From positions 1 to 36,195 of the IMG/VR virus record IMGVR_UViG_3300025127_000006: DNA of 36,195 nt. One strand, written 5' to 3'. Numbering within the stretch: the stretch's first letter is position 1; the number at the start of each line of letters is the position of its first letter. This stretch comes from a virus. The notes below the pieces were generated by a model. The model was not told the DNA's origin, did not search any database, and was given only the letters and a program-made list of their open reading frames with translations. Positions 22,172 to 30,867 of this stretch are shown in pieces. The translations under genes and the position numbers were made by a program.

Positions 22172-22641
22172 TATGCTACTCCTTTAGGTTTATTCATCAT
22201 TGAATATAGATTTGCTCCAGTTGTTGCAACTGTTTGTATTTGTGCAAGTTTAGCTTCATTTCTAGCCATTTGAGCAGATATTCTTGCAAAATTTGCTTGT
22301 TCTATTTTGTTTGCTGCTGCAACTTGAGAATTATATTTAATTAAATTTTTTTGTAATTGTGCTTCATAAGCATTTGATAACATAATATTATAAGCACTAC
22401 CACTATCCATAACAACACCAGATTTAGCAAGTGCTACTTTAGTTTCTCCTTCTATTTTTTCAAAATTTTTTTCAAATCGAGCTATATCAAACTCTGCTTT
22501 TTGCTCTAATTGATCAGCTTGACCCTCAAGAACTAATGCGTTTCTATTGTTTATTCTTTCATTAATTTTACCAATTTCTCCTTGAGCTTGATATTGTGCA
22601 ACTCCCATTGCTACTGTAAATGCTGGTGCAGCTGCTCCCAT
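22171..22641 (-). CDS. Internal virion protein B (T7 gp14-like)
   Basis: 156 residues. Starts with a small-residue hydrophobic stretch (MGAAAPAFTVAMGVAQYQAQ) followed by a long Ala/Gln/Asn/Glu-rich helix with ALAKSGVVMDSGSAYNIML, a motif seen in gp14-type core proteins of podoviruses. Those proteins form part of the ejectosome in the outer membrane. Gene order (gp13-like, gp14-like, larger ejection proteins) agrees. Overlaps neighbours by single bases. Confidence 0.75.
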   Translation of the reverse strand: MGAAAPAFTVAMGVAQYQAQGEIGKINERINNRNALVLEGQADQLEQKAEFDIARFEKNFEKIEGETKVALAKSGVVMDSGSAYNIMLSNAYEAQLQKNLIKYNSQVAAANKIEQANFARISAQMARNEAKLAQIQTVATTGANLYSMMNKPKGVA

Positions 22642-23105
22642 TAGAATATCCTCGCATATCTGTACTGATCTGTACCATCAAAACCAAATTTTTTCATTAA
22701 TCCTTCGTTCTCCAAACCTAACCACTCTGCAAATCTTTGACCTTGTTTAAAATCTTTTCTAATTGCAGTTTGTACTCTTTCTATATTGTGTTCTCTTGCA
22801 ACTCTAGCAAAATCTTTTCTAATTGCTTTTGCAACACTTAATGGATAATTCCAAACATCTTGAGTTGCTATAACCCAACCTTCTGCTACTCGACCCCAAA
22901 CCATTTTCATTCCGGCAGCAAAAATAGGTTTTGATCTAACCATTCCTGTAAATGCTAAATCATTTTGTTCTAAATTTTTAGCATCACCCTCTATATTAAT
23001 GTAGTGTCTATCTGCTTCTAAAACCTTATGGTTCATTTGACAGGATAATATAAACTGTCCATGTTCTTTTGTATAAGGTATTATATGTAAATGTTTATCC
23101 ATCAT
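22641..23105 (-). CDS. Internal virion protein A (T7 gp13-like, acetyltransferase fold)
   Basis: 154 residues. The fold pattern of DUF2833/gp13-like proteins is visible: FTGMVRSKPIFAAGMKMVWG, AEGWVIATQDVWNYPLSVAK, then RVQTAIRKDFKQGQRFAEWL and GLENEGLMKKFGFDG, where the last block is the GNAT-like C-terminal hairpin. It is a virion assembly protein, not a proven acetyltransferase. Its start lies 11 bases inside the end of the tail tubular B gene. Confidence 0.75.
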   Translation of the reverse strand: MMDKHLHIIPYTKEHGQFILSCQMNHKVLEADRHYINIEGDAKNLEQNDLAFTGMVRSKPIFAAGMKMVWGRVAEGWVIATQDVWNYPLSVAKAIRKDFARVAREHNIERVQTAIRKDFKQGQRFAEWLGLENEGLMKKFGFDGTDQYRYARIF

Positions 23106-25101
23106 TTGTTACTAACCTTGGGTATAATGATAAGATTGTCAGAGGTAAAGGTTGTGTTTGTCTAACAATCATAAATCCATCTGTATCATAATTTCCTCTA
23201 AACTCTACCTCTTTATCTCCTGTGAATGGTGGAATACCTTGGTCCATAGGATCACTTGATGTTCTAAAGGGAACTCTCTCCATATTACTTAGGTCGGGTC
23301 CTATTTCAACACCAACACTTTCATATAATCTTGCAGTAACTTCGTATATTCTTTTTGTTTTAGCTTGTGATGTACCATTCTGCGCACCAGCATCTATTCT
23401 CATTGTTTTTAATAATGATGTATATCCTAATCCTACTTTAACTTTAGTTGCGGATCGGTCTAATGTTATTGAACCCGAACTGACAGTTTTGTTTGGATGT
23501 GTTGCGCCATCTGCTAATATAGAAACTGATTGTCCTTCAAGATGTGATAATCCAGAAATAGTTGTTGCTGCTGATCCACTGTAAGATAATTGTGAATCTA
23601 AAAAATTAAATGATGTGTTATCGCTTTCATCAAAATCAAATGTATTTAAATATTCTACATATCGTTTAGTTGCGCCATTGATTGTTCTTTTAATAATCAT
23701 GTATAATTCATACTCGCTATCTTCAGTTGGTATTACTGCAACAGATTCACAAACTGCATTACCACTTCCAAAGGCTCCGCCAAAAACGTGCCTATGCCAA
23801 GCAACTACTTCTTGTTCTCTTTGATATGTTAGTGCAACTAACTCACCATCATTTCTTACACACCAAATAATTGCTAGTGGTTCTTCTTGGTATGCCATCT
23901 CTACAATACCTCCATCAGTAACGTGTTCGGCAAGGATAGTTAGATCCGGAGCTACATAACCATCTACATCAAAGTTGTAAGCAAGTTCTCTAATTTTTCT
24001 TTTAGCTCTTTGTACAAACAAAGTAGCATTAGCAACTGCAACAGCATCTATGTTTGCTGCACCATGATTAGATTGTTTTTTAATTAAAATATTTGTTGGT
24101 GTTACAGCATCATTATCTCCACCACCACTAACTGTAAACTCACCACCTGCAGTACCAATAATTAAAGTTCTACCGGCTGCCATAAATCTTATTGCATTAA
24201 CTTGGTTAGATGCGATTGTATAAATGATTGCATCATCATCTGCTACAGTACCACCAATGTTTGCATCCATGTTTTCGTAATCACCAGATTTAGAAAAGAA
24301 TACTGTTTGTGGTTGTGATAAGGTTGCAGCAAAAACCAATCGTTGTTCAAAAAATGATACACAAGATGGATGACCTGTAGTATCTGAAAATGCACCTAAT
24401 GACCAATCAGTTGATGCACTAGCTGATCCTGTATCTACTAATATTTCAACAGTTACAACTGTAGCACTTGTAAATCCTGTTACCTTTGCATGACCATCTC
24501 TAAATCTAATTAATCTATCAACATCTGTTGAAGCAAATGTACTAGCACTAGCAGTAAAAGTTCTACCAGTTCCTACTGTTTGTGCTGAAGCTGTAATTGT
24601 TGTAGTTGATGTGTTGGTATCTAGGTATGGACCATTAGTAAAATCTACCTCTGTTAATGTCCAAGAGGTATGACCTGTTCTTGATAGTTTTCTCGTTGCA
24701 TGATTTGGATGTGTAATGTACATAACGTCAGCAGATTGTGCGAACTTAATATCAAAAAGTTCTGCAGTAAGATAAGGTGTAGATATTTCATAAGGAGATC
24801 CACTAGATAATATTTGACCATTATCTCTATAGAATCTCATATACTGATTACCTAATTCTAAAATATAAGTTTGTGTTGTAGAAAATTCAAAAGATATTAA
24901 TCTTGTTTTAGCACTACTTGTTTTTACTTCAGCAATAAAAGTTGTGCCGGGTCTACGAGCTGCAGCACCATGTGGATAGATAACCATGTTCTCTACAGTT
25001 GCGCAACCAGCAGAATATTTTGCTAAATCATTTCTACCATCTAATCTTGGTGATAATTCACCCGCTGTAAAATTTGAAAGTTGTGCAGCTACTCTAGCCA
25101 T
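23095..25101 (-). CDS. Tail tubular protein B (T7 gp12-like nozzle)
   Basis: 668 residues. The N-terminus ARVAAQLSNFTAGELSPRLD and YSAGCATVENMVIYPHGAAA with RRPGT is typical of podovirus tail tubular protein B, which forms the nozzle of the short tail. The rest is beta-rich with Gly/Thr/Asn loops. It follows tail tubular A with a 3-base gap. High confidence from motif and gene order. Confidence 0.85.
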   Translation of the reverse strand: MARVAAQLSNFTAGELSPRLDGRNDLAKYSAGCATVENMVIYPHGAAARRPGTTFIAEVKTSSAKTRLISFEFSTTQTYILELGNQYMRFYRDNGQILSSGSPYEISTPYLTAELFDIKFAQSADVMYITHPNHATRKLSRTGHTSWTLTEVDFTNGPYLDTNTSTTTITASAQTVGTGRTFTASASTFASTDVDRLIRFRDGHAKVTGFTSATVVTVEILVDTGSASASTDWSLGAFSDTTGHPSCVSFFEQRLVFAATLSQPQTVFFSKSGDYENMDANIGGTVADDDAIIYTIASNQVNAIRFMAAGRTLIIGTAGGEFTVSGGGDNDAVTPTNILIKKQSNHGAANIDAVAVANATLFVQRAKRKIRELAYNFDVDGYVAPDLTILAEHVTDGGIVEMAYQEEPLAIIWCVRNDGELVALTYQREQEVVAWHRHVFGGAFGSGNAVCESVAVIPTEDSEYELYMIIKRTINGATKRYVEYLNTFDFDESDNTSFNFLDSQLSYSGSAATTISGLSHLEGQSVSILADGATHPNKTVSSGSITLDRSATKVKVGLGYTSLLKTMRIDAGAQNGTSQAKTKRIYEVTARLYESVGVEIGPDLSNMERVPFRTSSDPMDQGIPPFTGDKEVEFRGNYDTDGFMIVRQTQPLPLTILSLYPRLVTNDG

Positions 25102-25104
25102 GTA

Positions 25105-25686
25105 TTAGAACCTTGAGTTAATAAATGTACCAGCATCTATAACATCTGCCATTCCATCTTCTTGTGTGGTATTATATCCTTCAGTTGAATCAACAAATCT
25201 AGCATCTCTTAATTTTTCTTGATAAAGAGCTAACATGTTTTGTTGTGTGGTATTGTTAGATGTAATAGCATAAGCTATATCTGCAGCTAGTGCTGCTGAT
25301 AATGTTTCTCTTAAATTTTCATCATATTGATTTGGATCTGTAACTCTTGAGATGTATAATATTTTCATTGAAGAGTTGTTAGATAATATTGATCTACCTT
25401 CTACTTTGTGATCTGAATCATAATCTAGTATTCTAAGTAATCTTAAACAATCACCGGGTAGATCATATTTAAAACTGTAACCCCATGCAGGAGTTGTAGT
25501 TGATTGTGCTAGTTCTAATCTTTCTTGTAAACAGTTCCAAGGATGTGATCTGAATACTGCATCTCTTACTTGAGTATATCTTGAGTTACAAAGTCTAGCA
25601 TTTTTTGAATCTTCTGTTAATGAAAGTATGGTTGTAGCACCAAGTTGATTTAATGCTCCATTACAAATGTCTACTGTTGATGCCAT
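25105..25686 (-). CDS. Tail tubular protein A (T7 gp11-like gatekeeper)
   Basis: 193 residues. ICNGALNQLGATTILSL, then RDAVFRSHPWNCLQERLELA, GYSFKYDLPGDCLRLLRI and the later LAADIAYAITSNN are hallmark elements of gp11-type tail tubular proteins that form the adaptor ring beneath the portal. Length is close to the family norm. Adjacent to the nozzle gene. Confidence 0.85.
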   Translation of the reverse strand: MASTVDICNGALNQLGATTILSLTEDSKNARLCNSRYTQVRDAVFRSHPWNCLQERLELAQSTTTPAWGYSFKYDLPGDCLRLLRILDYDSDHKVEGRSILSNNSSMKILYISRVTDPNQYDENLRETLSAALAADIAYAITSNNTTQQNMLALYQEKLRDARFVDSTEGYNTTQEDGMADVIDAGTFINSRF

Positions 25687-25687
25687 A

Positions 25688-25888
25688 CTACTTCCTTATA
25701 ATATACTTGCGTCTTATTTGTCTATCTTTTTCTAACGCAAATATTTCTTTCTCTGTTCTCTCTTCTTTTAGATCAAATCCATAATGATACTTGGGACCAT
25801 GTTTGAACCTGTCTACCAAAACATACCTATATACATAATTATCTTTTTTGAAATGTAATACAGGTTTTAAATCTTTTATTTTCTTCAT
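25688..25888 (-). CDS. Small basic hypothetical protein
   Basis: 66 residues, rich in Lys, Arg, Tyr and Phe (KKDNYVYRYVLVDRFKHGPK), with no recognised family. The ATG (25886-25888) has no Shine-Dalgarno; instead the arm of a strong hairpin (25893-25928) ends 4 bases upstream, so translation may depend on that structure. Located between the decoration and tail tubular A genes. Confidence 0.55.
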   Translation of the reverse strand: MKKIKDLKPVLHFKKDNYVYRYVLVDRFKHGPKYHYGFDLKEERTEKEIFALEKDRQIRRKYIIRK

Positions 25889-25892
25889 GCAC

Positions 25893-25928
25893 TTTAGGCG
25901 GGTTCCACTCTCGCTTTCCCCGCCTAAA
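25893..25928. terminator. Strong GC-rich hairpin after capsid/decoration genes
   Basis: TTTAGGCGGG (25893-25902) pairs perfectly with CCCGCCTAAA (25919-25928) across a 16-base loop. On the plus strand it is followed by ATTCTTTTTATT, so as an intrinsic terminator it would act on rightward transcripts, although genes on both sides run leftward. In the leftward direction it lacks a U-tract and could attenuate, stabilise or delimit the mRNA between capsid and tail genes, the place where T7 has its T-phi terminator. Confidence 0.6.
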
Positions 25929-25938
25929 ATTCTTTTTA

Positions 25939-26403
25939 TTAATCTACAACGTAAAACATTGTAAGTTGAATCGTATTAGTACCAGCGGCACCACCCATAG
26001 TTACTGTAACAGGAAGTCCATCCTTGTCAGCATCTACAACTGAGTTTTCGCCTAATGCAATAGTGTTAGCAACATTTGCAGCACCTGCTGAAGCAGAAGA
26101 TGCAGCCGCTTTGTAAGCAGCAGCACTTGCACTTACAGCAGTACCCGCAGCATTATTGTGCGCTGCGTAACCTACTGATAGAGTAGTTGAACTACCTAAT
26201 GCGTCATGTGCTAATCTACCAGATACAATTCTTGCACCATTTGGTAAATTAAACATTTCGATCACATCACCAGAAGCTAGAGAAGCTGCTTCATATTCTG
26301 CATGAGCAACTCTTATTCTACCTGCTAGTTCAGTAGTATCAATTTTCTCGGAAGGAACATTCTGATTCCATTTAGTCTTTTGAACTGAATAAACTGTAGC
26401 CAT
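25939..26403 (-). CDS. Putative capsid decoration protein
   Basis: 154 residues immediately after the major capsid gene (12-base gap). It is Ala/Gly/Ser/Val-rich with beta patterns: IDTTELAGRIRVAHAEYEA, SGDVIEMFNLPNGARIVSG and a C-terminal NTIQLTMFYVVD. The position and the SGD-x-I-x-x-x-x-LPxGA-x-I motif are typical of small virion proteins that decorate or stabilise capsids of marine podoviruses. Possible alternatives are head-completion proteins. Confidence 0.65.
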   Translation of the reverse strand: MATVYSVQKTKWNQNVPSEKIDTTELAGRIRVAHAEYEAASLASGDVIEMFNLPNGARIVSGRLAHDALGSSTTLSVGYAAHNNAAGTAVSASAAAYKAAASSASAGAANVANTIALGENSVVDADKDGLPVTVTMGGAAGTNTIQLTMFYVVD

Positions 26404-26415
26404 ATTTTCCTCCTA

Positions 26416-27279
26416 TTATGCTTCGTGAGCTTGAACTTCTACTACTTTTTCTTCTTCCATTCTTGTAGCACCAATGCTCATGCAGTAGTACACTTGAGTA
26501 GCATAAGATTTATCAGCTCTTTCGTCTATTCTAGCTGAAACATCTTTACCAACTGCTAATGTAATACCATCTTGCGCAAATGCGATACATTTTCTTTTAG
26601 AAGATGCAATAGATAGTCTGTTTGATACAATAAAGTTAAAACCAAGGAACGAGTTGATTTCACCATTTGCTAATGCTTTAACAGTGTTGAAATCTGAACT
26701 TGTTACTTCAGTAGTACCTAATAGATCAGTGATCTGTCTAGGTGATACCACAATGTATCTAGCGATTGAAGGATCTACACTTGCTAAGTCGAACTTTTCT
26801 TTTGTAGTTCTTAACTTTGCAATAGTTAAACCAGCTGTACCAGATTCAGTAATTTTCTGAGCTGAAGGTAATACAGTTGATGTTGATCCAGTTTCGCCAG
26901 TAAATGCAGTTCCTAAAGCGGCACTGATTACCACGTCATCCATAGCTCTACCCATAGCCATAGCTGCAGCTTGAGCATAAGATGAAGTCGGGTCTATTAA
27001 AAGACGTACTTTGTCCTGTTGGTCTATTAAATCCGCAAATTCGTAATCCGCAAGAGATACTCTTCTTCTTGCATGTGGAGTGTCAATTTGTGGAGTATCA
27101 GAATGTCTGCTAGTTTTTTCAACAGCAGTTACACTTCCTACTTGATCGAAGAAAGCATTTTTTCCGACAACAGATTCCAGACGTACTTTGTCTCTTAATA
27201 ACGATCCCATTTGTTGAGACAACATTTGAATGTTAGCAGAATATTGCTGTACAAATGCTGTAGTTATTTGTGATGACAT
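26416..27279 (-). CDS. Major capsid protein (HK97-like fold)
   Basis: 287 residues. The N-terminus SSQITTAFVQQYSANIQMLS and LLRDKVRLESVVGKNAFFDQ is typical of podovirus coat proteins. Further recognisable parts are RRVSLADYEFADLIDQQDKV, RYIVVSPRQITDLLGT, GFNFIVSNRL and a C-terminal YCMSIGATRMEEEKVVEV, matching the E-loop/P-domain order of this coat family. It lies after the scaffold and before the decoration gene. GGGAGAC precedes the ATG. Confidence 0.85.
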   Translation of the reverse strand: MSSQITTAFVQQYSANIQMLSQQMGSLLRDKVRLESVVGKNAFFDQVGSVTAVEKTSRHSDTPQIDTPHARRRVSLADYEFADLIDQQDKVRLLIDPTSSYAQAAAMAMGRAMDDVVISAALGTAFTGETGSTSTVLPSAQKITESGTAGLTIAKLRTTKEKFDLASVDPSIARYIVVSPRQITDLLGTTEVTSSDFNTVKALANGEINSFLGFNFIVSNRLSIASSKRKCIAFAQDGITLAVGKDVSARIDERADKSYATQVYYCMSIGATRMEEEKVVEVQAHEA

Positions 27280-27280
27280 A

Positions 27281-27374
27281 TTAGTCTCCCATTGTTATGA
27301 TTTATGTTAAACAACAGAGAAGTTATCCACCTGCGTAGGCATCTCTTGGATTTAAAGTCTTTTAGACTAGAAGT
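27281..27374 (-). promoter_or_regulatory. Untranslated leader of the major capsid gene
   Basis: A 94-base gap in an otherwise compact late unit. It contains inverted arms AGAGA (27316-27320) and TCTCT (27342-27346) with an inner CCT/AGG pair, and a small hairpin TAGACT-AGA-AGTCTA (27363-27377) at the stop of the 57-residue gene. TTATCCACC (27323-27331) is one base from a DnaA box. The gap likely sets capsid mRNA start, processing or stability, since capsid protein must be made in excess. No convincing -35/-10 pair is seen. Confidence 0.45.
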
Positions 27375-27548
27375 CTATTCCTTCTTGCCAGTAAGGTTCT
27401 TTTTAAGAATTGTCTTACTTTTAATCCATTTATAATAATTTTCGCAGATTGGCAAGGGATCATTTTTTTGGAACTCTGTTCCATTTTCTTTTACGATCCT
27501 TAGTATCTCCAGTTTAATCTCTTCGTTATTTAAATGATCATTTTCCAT
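27375..27548 (-). CDS. Small hypothetical protein after scaffold
   Basis: 57 residues from the ATG at 27546-27548, overlapping the scaffold stop by 11 bases. Acidic helical N-terminus (MENDHLNNEEIKLEILRIVK) and basic C-terminus (YYKWIKSKTILKKNLTGKKE). Not recognised, but similar short proteins sit between scaffold and capsid genes in related phages. Its stop is within a small hairpin. Confidence 0.6.
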   Translation of the reverse strand: MENDHLNNEEIKLEILRIVKENGTEFQKNDPLPICENYYKWIKSKTILKKNLTGKKE

Positions 27549-28407
27549 CATTCAACATTTCTCTCAAAGTATAAACTTGTTGAACAACTTTGTCATGATC
27601 TGGATGAGATTTGTTCCAATATGGACCATTAATATCATTGGTAATGCTTGATATTTCTGATTCAATATCTGCGTTTGAATTAACATTCTCGCTTTCAGTT
27701 GAAACCATCTTATCTTCTGACATCATACTTGCTATCTTTGCAAAGCCTTTTATTATTTCTGGATGATCACCAAGTCTGGTCCCATTTGATAAAGTCATAT
27801 CTAAAACTTCTGGATTGATATTTGCTTTAGCAATCGCACCAGCTTGTTTTACTTTTGCATCAAACTCTCTACCCCATTCTTGTCTTAACACTTGTTCAGA
27901 TTGAGCTTGTGCAGTTTCAGTATCTATCTTTGATTGTTGTGCAATGCCTTCCATGTTATCTTTATAAAAGTTTAAGATACCTTCAGCTTGTTTACTATTT
28001 AAACCTAATTTGTGAGATTGTTCGGCAAAAGATTTAATTGCGTTGTCATCCATCTTCACAACATCAGATTGAACTTTTAAATTATATTGATCTGGTGTTT
28101 CTGGTCTACCAAGTTTTGTATAGGCTTCTTCCCAAACTTCTTCTGTAGAATTTTTGTTTGGTATTACAATCTTATCTTGACCAATCATTTTAGTTGCGTT
28201 GATGTAACTTTTTGCTAACGCATCTATCTCTGTAAATTTTTCTATACTAGGATCATTTCTATATGCTTCGCTAATAGATTCTTTCCAAGATGATTGCGGT
28301 GCAGGTGTGTCTGCGGTAGCAACTGTTGTTTGTGTTGCTTGTGGTTGTGTTTCTGTAGTCGCTTGATCTACAGGCACAGTTTCCTGTGTTATCTGTTCAT
28401 TTGACAT
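27538..28407 (-). CDS. Capsid scaffolding protein
   Basis: 289 residues. Low-complexity Gln/Thr/Ala/Pro N-terminus, then WKESISEAYRNDPSIEKFTE, DALAKSYINATKMIGQDKIV and ELGRPETPDQYNL-type motif (KLGRPETPDQYNLKVQSDVV), then a long acidic helix, ending in a helical segment HPDHDKVVQQVYTLREMLND. These are classic elements of podovirus scaffold proteins that guide procapsid assembly and then leave. Located between portal and capsid genes. Confidence 0.85.
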   Translation of the reverse strand: MSNEQITQETVPVDQATTETQPQATQTTVATADTPAPQSSWKESISEAYRNDPSIEKFTEIDALAKSYINATKMIGQDKIVIPNKNSTEEVWEEAYTKLGRPETPDQYNLKVQSDVVKMDDNAIKSFAEQSHKLGLNSKQAEGILNFYKDNMEGIAQQSKIDTETAQAQSEQVLRQEWGREFDAKVKQAGAIAKANINPEVLDMTLSNGTRLGDHPEIIKGFAKIASMMSEDKMVSTESENVNSNADIESEISSITNDINGPYWNKSHPDHDKVVQQVYTLREMLNDGK

Positions 28408-28409
28408 TT

Positions 28410-28634
28410 TTATTTTTCCTTGTTTTGCAGCATTGATTTAATAAATAGAAGAACACTGCGTTGTCCTTCCATGTATGCACTCTCATGGCTATCACCTTTT
28501 ACATTAGTGGTAGAATGATAATGACATCTTTTTTCAAGATCAGCTAAGACTTTCTTGCCTTCTTCTGTATTGAATATGAATTTATAATTTGTTTGTAGTT
28601 CTTTTATTACTTTCTCTAGTTGTTTTGTTTCCAT
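28410..28634 (-). CDS. Bbp19-like small phage protein
   Basis: 74 residues. FNTEEGKKVLADLEKRCHYH, then a loop and SAYMEGQRSVLLFIKSML, follows the Bbp19-like pattern (F-x-T/S-x-x-G-x-x-V-L...; E-G-x-R-x-x-L-x-x-I). Such proteins are encoded beside portal/scaffold genes in many podoviruses, but their function is unknown. Confidence 0.7.
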   Translation of the reverse strand: METKQLEKVIKELQTNYKFIFNTEEGKKVLADLEKRCHYHSTTNVKGDSHESAYMEGQRSVLLFIKSMLQNKEK

Positions 28635-28635
28635 A

Positions 28636-30264
28636 TTATTCCACTACAGCATTTGCTACAGCTCTTGCTTCTTCTGGCAATGCTTTCGCTAGTGGTGCTA
28701 CATCTCCTCCGGCTTTTGCAACTTGTTGCATCTGAGCCATTTGTTGTTGTTGTGCAGCTTCGGCTGCTTGTGCTTCTCTTTCTGCATTAACTTGTGATTG
28801 TAGTTTTAAAACTTTTTGCGGAACTCCTACAAGATCAGCAACATGTTTAACTAGCGCATCAAAGTTAATGTAATCAAATACTGGAGCTACATTAGCAAGT
28901 GATCCTAATATTTCTATACCTCTAGTAATTGATGAAAGCTCTGAAGATTTTTGTGCTTTAGCTAAAGGAGAAACATATTCTATTTCTATGTCTTGACCAG
29001 ATAAAAATTCTGGTGCAGGAGCAAACTGTTCTCTTCTTAATAAAATATTAAAACATCTATCTATTAATGGTTTTAATAATTCTGATTGTAATCTACCTAA
29101 CACTGGTCCAAGTAATCTCATCTTCTCTTCGTTTCTTTGGATAACTTCTGTTGCTGTCATCTGTGGTCCTTGTTGCAACATTAATTGATCTACATAGAAT
29201 ACATTTCTAATAGCAGTTCTTCTTTGCTCTTCCATATTTAAACCTAGTGGATTGTTTGCGCCAATGTTTAATGGTTCAATTCTATCTCTTGTACCACTTC
29301 TGTAAAAATTTAATCCACCCGGTACAGTTCTAACTGGTAATAAGAAACCATCATCCGGAACTAATAGTGGTGGGTCCACTTGTTTCTGCGCAGCTTTGAT
29401 TGTAGTTTTTGACATCTCGTTTAGCATCTTTACGTCTGGCAAGGCTGTCATAGCTGGTGATCTTCCATAGATTTCGTGTGATGCTTTTAAGTATCTAGGA
29501 ACCACAAAAGGAAACTCTTGGAAACCCGATACTGATAATTCATTACCATTTTTCATTTCAATATAAACAGATTCAAATGGCATGTTAGCTGTATCTTTTA
29601 ATTTAGGATTGTAATCTGATCTTGGGTATACAACATGTAATATCTCTACTTCATTGTATGGATCTTTTGCTGATTGCATTTTAATATCACTTGAAACTTT
29701 ATCACCGAACTGTTGTATTGCAGCTCTTACTGATAATTTAAATTTTCTGTAAACAGTATCTATTTTACCTTTGTCATCTTCAGCAATAAAGATTTCATTA
29801 ATATGTCTTGTAGAAAATTTTAATATATCTTCATTATCTTCTTGTATGTGCATTGCTGCTGTACCAAAAGTAATTAAGTCATGGTACAGTTCAAATATTT
29901 CTTGTTGAAAGTTTGATCTACTAAATGCTGTGTACATAACTTCAGTTGCGTTCTCTAACCAAAGTTTAGCTTCATCTTCCATTTCTAATTGTGAATCTTT
30001 AAATCTTAATGAGAACCAAGGTGTTGATGGATTAGTTAGCATCCCATGTAATGATGCTGCTAATAATTCTACTGCTTGTATTGGAGATGAATCAAAAATC
30101 AATTCTGTTCTCTTATCACCTTTTGATCTTGTCTTGGTAACATCAGCTTTTCTTGGTTGCATGTAATCTGCAACTTCTTGCCAATGTGTTTCCCAATTTT
30201 GTCTTTGCGCTTTTAATCTATCAAATCTTGATAATAAAGATTTAGTTAAATCTGTTTTTGCCAT
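28636..30264 (-). CDS. Portal protein (head-tail connector)
   Basis: 542 residues. The N-terminal W-x-x-VADYMQPRKAD (about 29-41) and LLAASLHGMLTNPSTPWFSL (68-87) match the head-to-tail connector family of T7-like phages. Further on are YGRSPAMTALPDVKMLNEMS and a Gln/Ala-rich C-terminus (AAEAAQQQQMAQMQQ). It forms the dodecameric channel through which DNA enters and leaves the head. Length is in the family range. Confidence 0.9.
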   Translation of the reverse strand: MAKTDLTKSLLSRFDRLKAQRQNWETHWQEVADYMQPRKADVTKTRSKGDKRTELIFDSSPIQAVELLAASLHGMLTNPSTPWFSLRFKDSQLEMEDEAKLWLENATEVMYTAFSRSNFQQEIFELYHDLITFGTAAMHIQEDNEDILKFSTRHINEIFIAEDDKGKIDTVYRKFKLSVRAAIQQFGDKVSSDIKMQSAKDPYNEVEILHVVYPRSDYNPKLKDTANMPFESVYIEMKNGNELSVSGFQEFPFVVPRYLKASHEIYGRSPAMTALPDVKMLNEMSKTTIKAAQKQVDPPLLVPDDGFLLPVRTVPGGLNFYRSGTRDRIEPLNIGANNPLGLNMEEQRRTAIRNVFYVDQLMLQQGPQMTATEVIQRNEEKMRLLGPVLGRLQSELLKPLIDRCFNILLRREQFAPAPEFLSGQDIEIEYVSPLAKAQKSSELSSITRGIEILGSLANVAPVFDYINFDALVKHVADLVGVPQKVLKLQSQVNAEREAQAAEAAQQQQMAQMQQVAKAGGDVAPLAKALPEEARAVANAVVE

Positions 30265-30866
30265 TATACTGTTCCTAATAAACTTTTCTTACCTAATGAG
30301 TAATCATCTGAAACTTGTGTTACACCTTTTGATGAAGTTAATGTATATTGTTTTCTTCCTTTCTTTTTAACTTTTCTAACATCATACTCATCATCTTTAG
30401 CTTTATCTTCTGCTAGTTTTTCTTCAGTAGTTTGTACTTCTGATCCGCCAATATTTTTTTTAACAATTGTTTCTTGAGGTGGAGGTGGTTGATTATTATC
30501 ATTACCATTATCATTATTTGGTTTTGGACCTTCTAAAGTTTTTTGATAACCTTTTTCATCCAATTTAGATTTAAAGTCTTTAGATAAAATTTCTTCTGTG
30601 CTTAAACCTTGAAGATTAATTCCTTGTTCATTAGCAAATTTCATTCTTCTATTAAGGTTATGTCTATCTTTAAGATTTGTAACACCTTGTAGAAGTGGAT
30701 TTGTATCTACATATCGTTCAAAAGGATTTTTTTTAACTGTATAGCCAAACTTATTTTTTTTAAATTTTGATTTTCTTGCTTGTTCTTTTTTTAATTGATC
30801 TGCGTAAGTATCAACTTTTTTTTCGTCTGATTGATCAGATCCTCCTGCTCCTGCTGCTGCACCCAT
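30264..30866 (-). CDS. Head-associated hypothetical protein
   Basis: 200 residues, highly charged and flexible. Starts GAAAGAGGSDQSDEKK, with a Pro/Asn linker in the middle (NDNGNDNNQPPPPQ) and a C-terminus RKQYTLTSSKG...KKSLLGTV that resembles the end of the next protein upstream (TILTGPLG...ETLLGKKD). Lies between terminase and portal genes. A possible head-completion or packaging accessory; no domain can be named. Confidence 0.55.
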   Translation of the reverse strand: MGAAAGAGGSDQSDEKKVDTYADQLKKEQARKSKFKKNKFGYTVKKNPFERYVDTNPLLQGVTNLKDRHNLNRRMKFANEQGINLQGLSTEEILSKDFKSKLDEKGYQKTLEGPKPNNDNGNDNNQPPPPQETIVKKNIGGSEVQTTEEKLAEDKAKDDEYDVRKVKKKGRKQYTLTSSKGVTQVSDDYSLGKKSLLGTV

Positions 30867-30867
30867 A

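Noticed and set aside
22641-23105. Host-modifying acetyltransferase
   Set aside because: The GNAT-like fold in this position is that of the gp13-type virion assembly protein; no acetyl-CoA-binding motif is evident.
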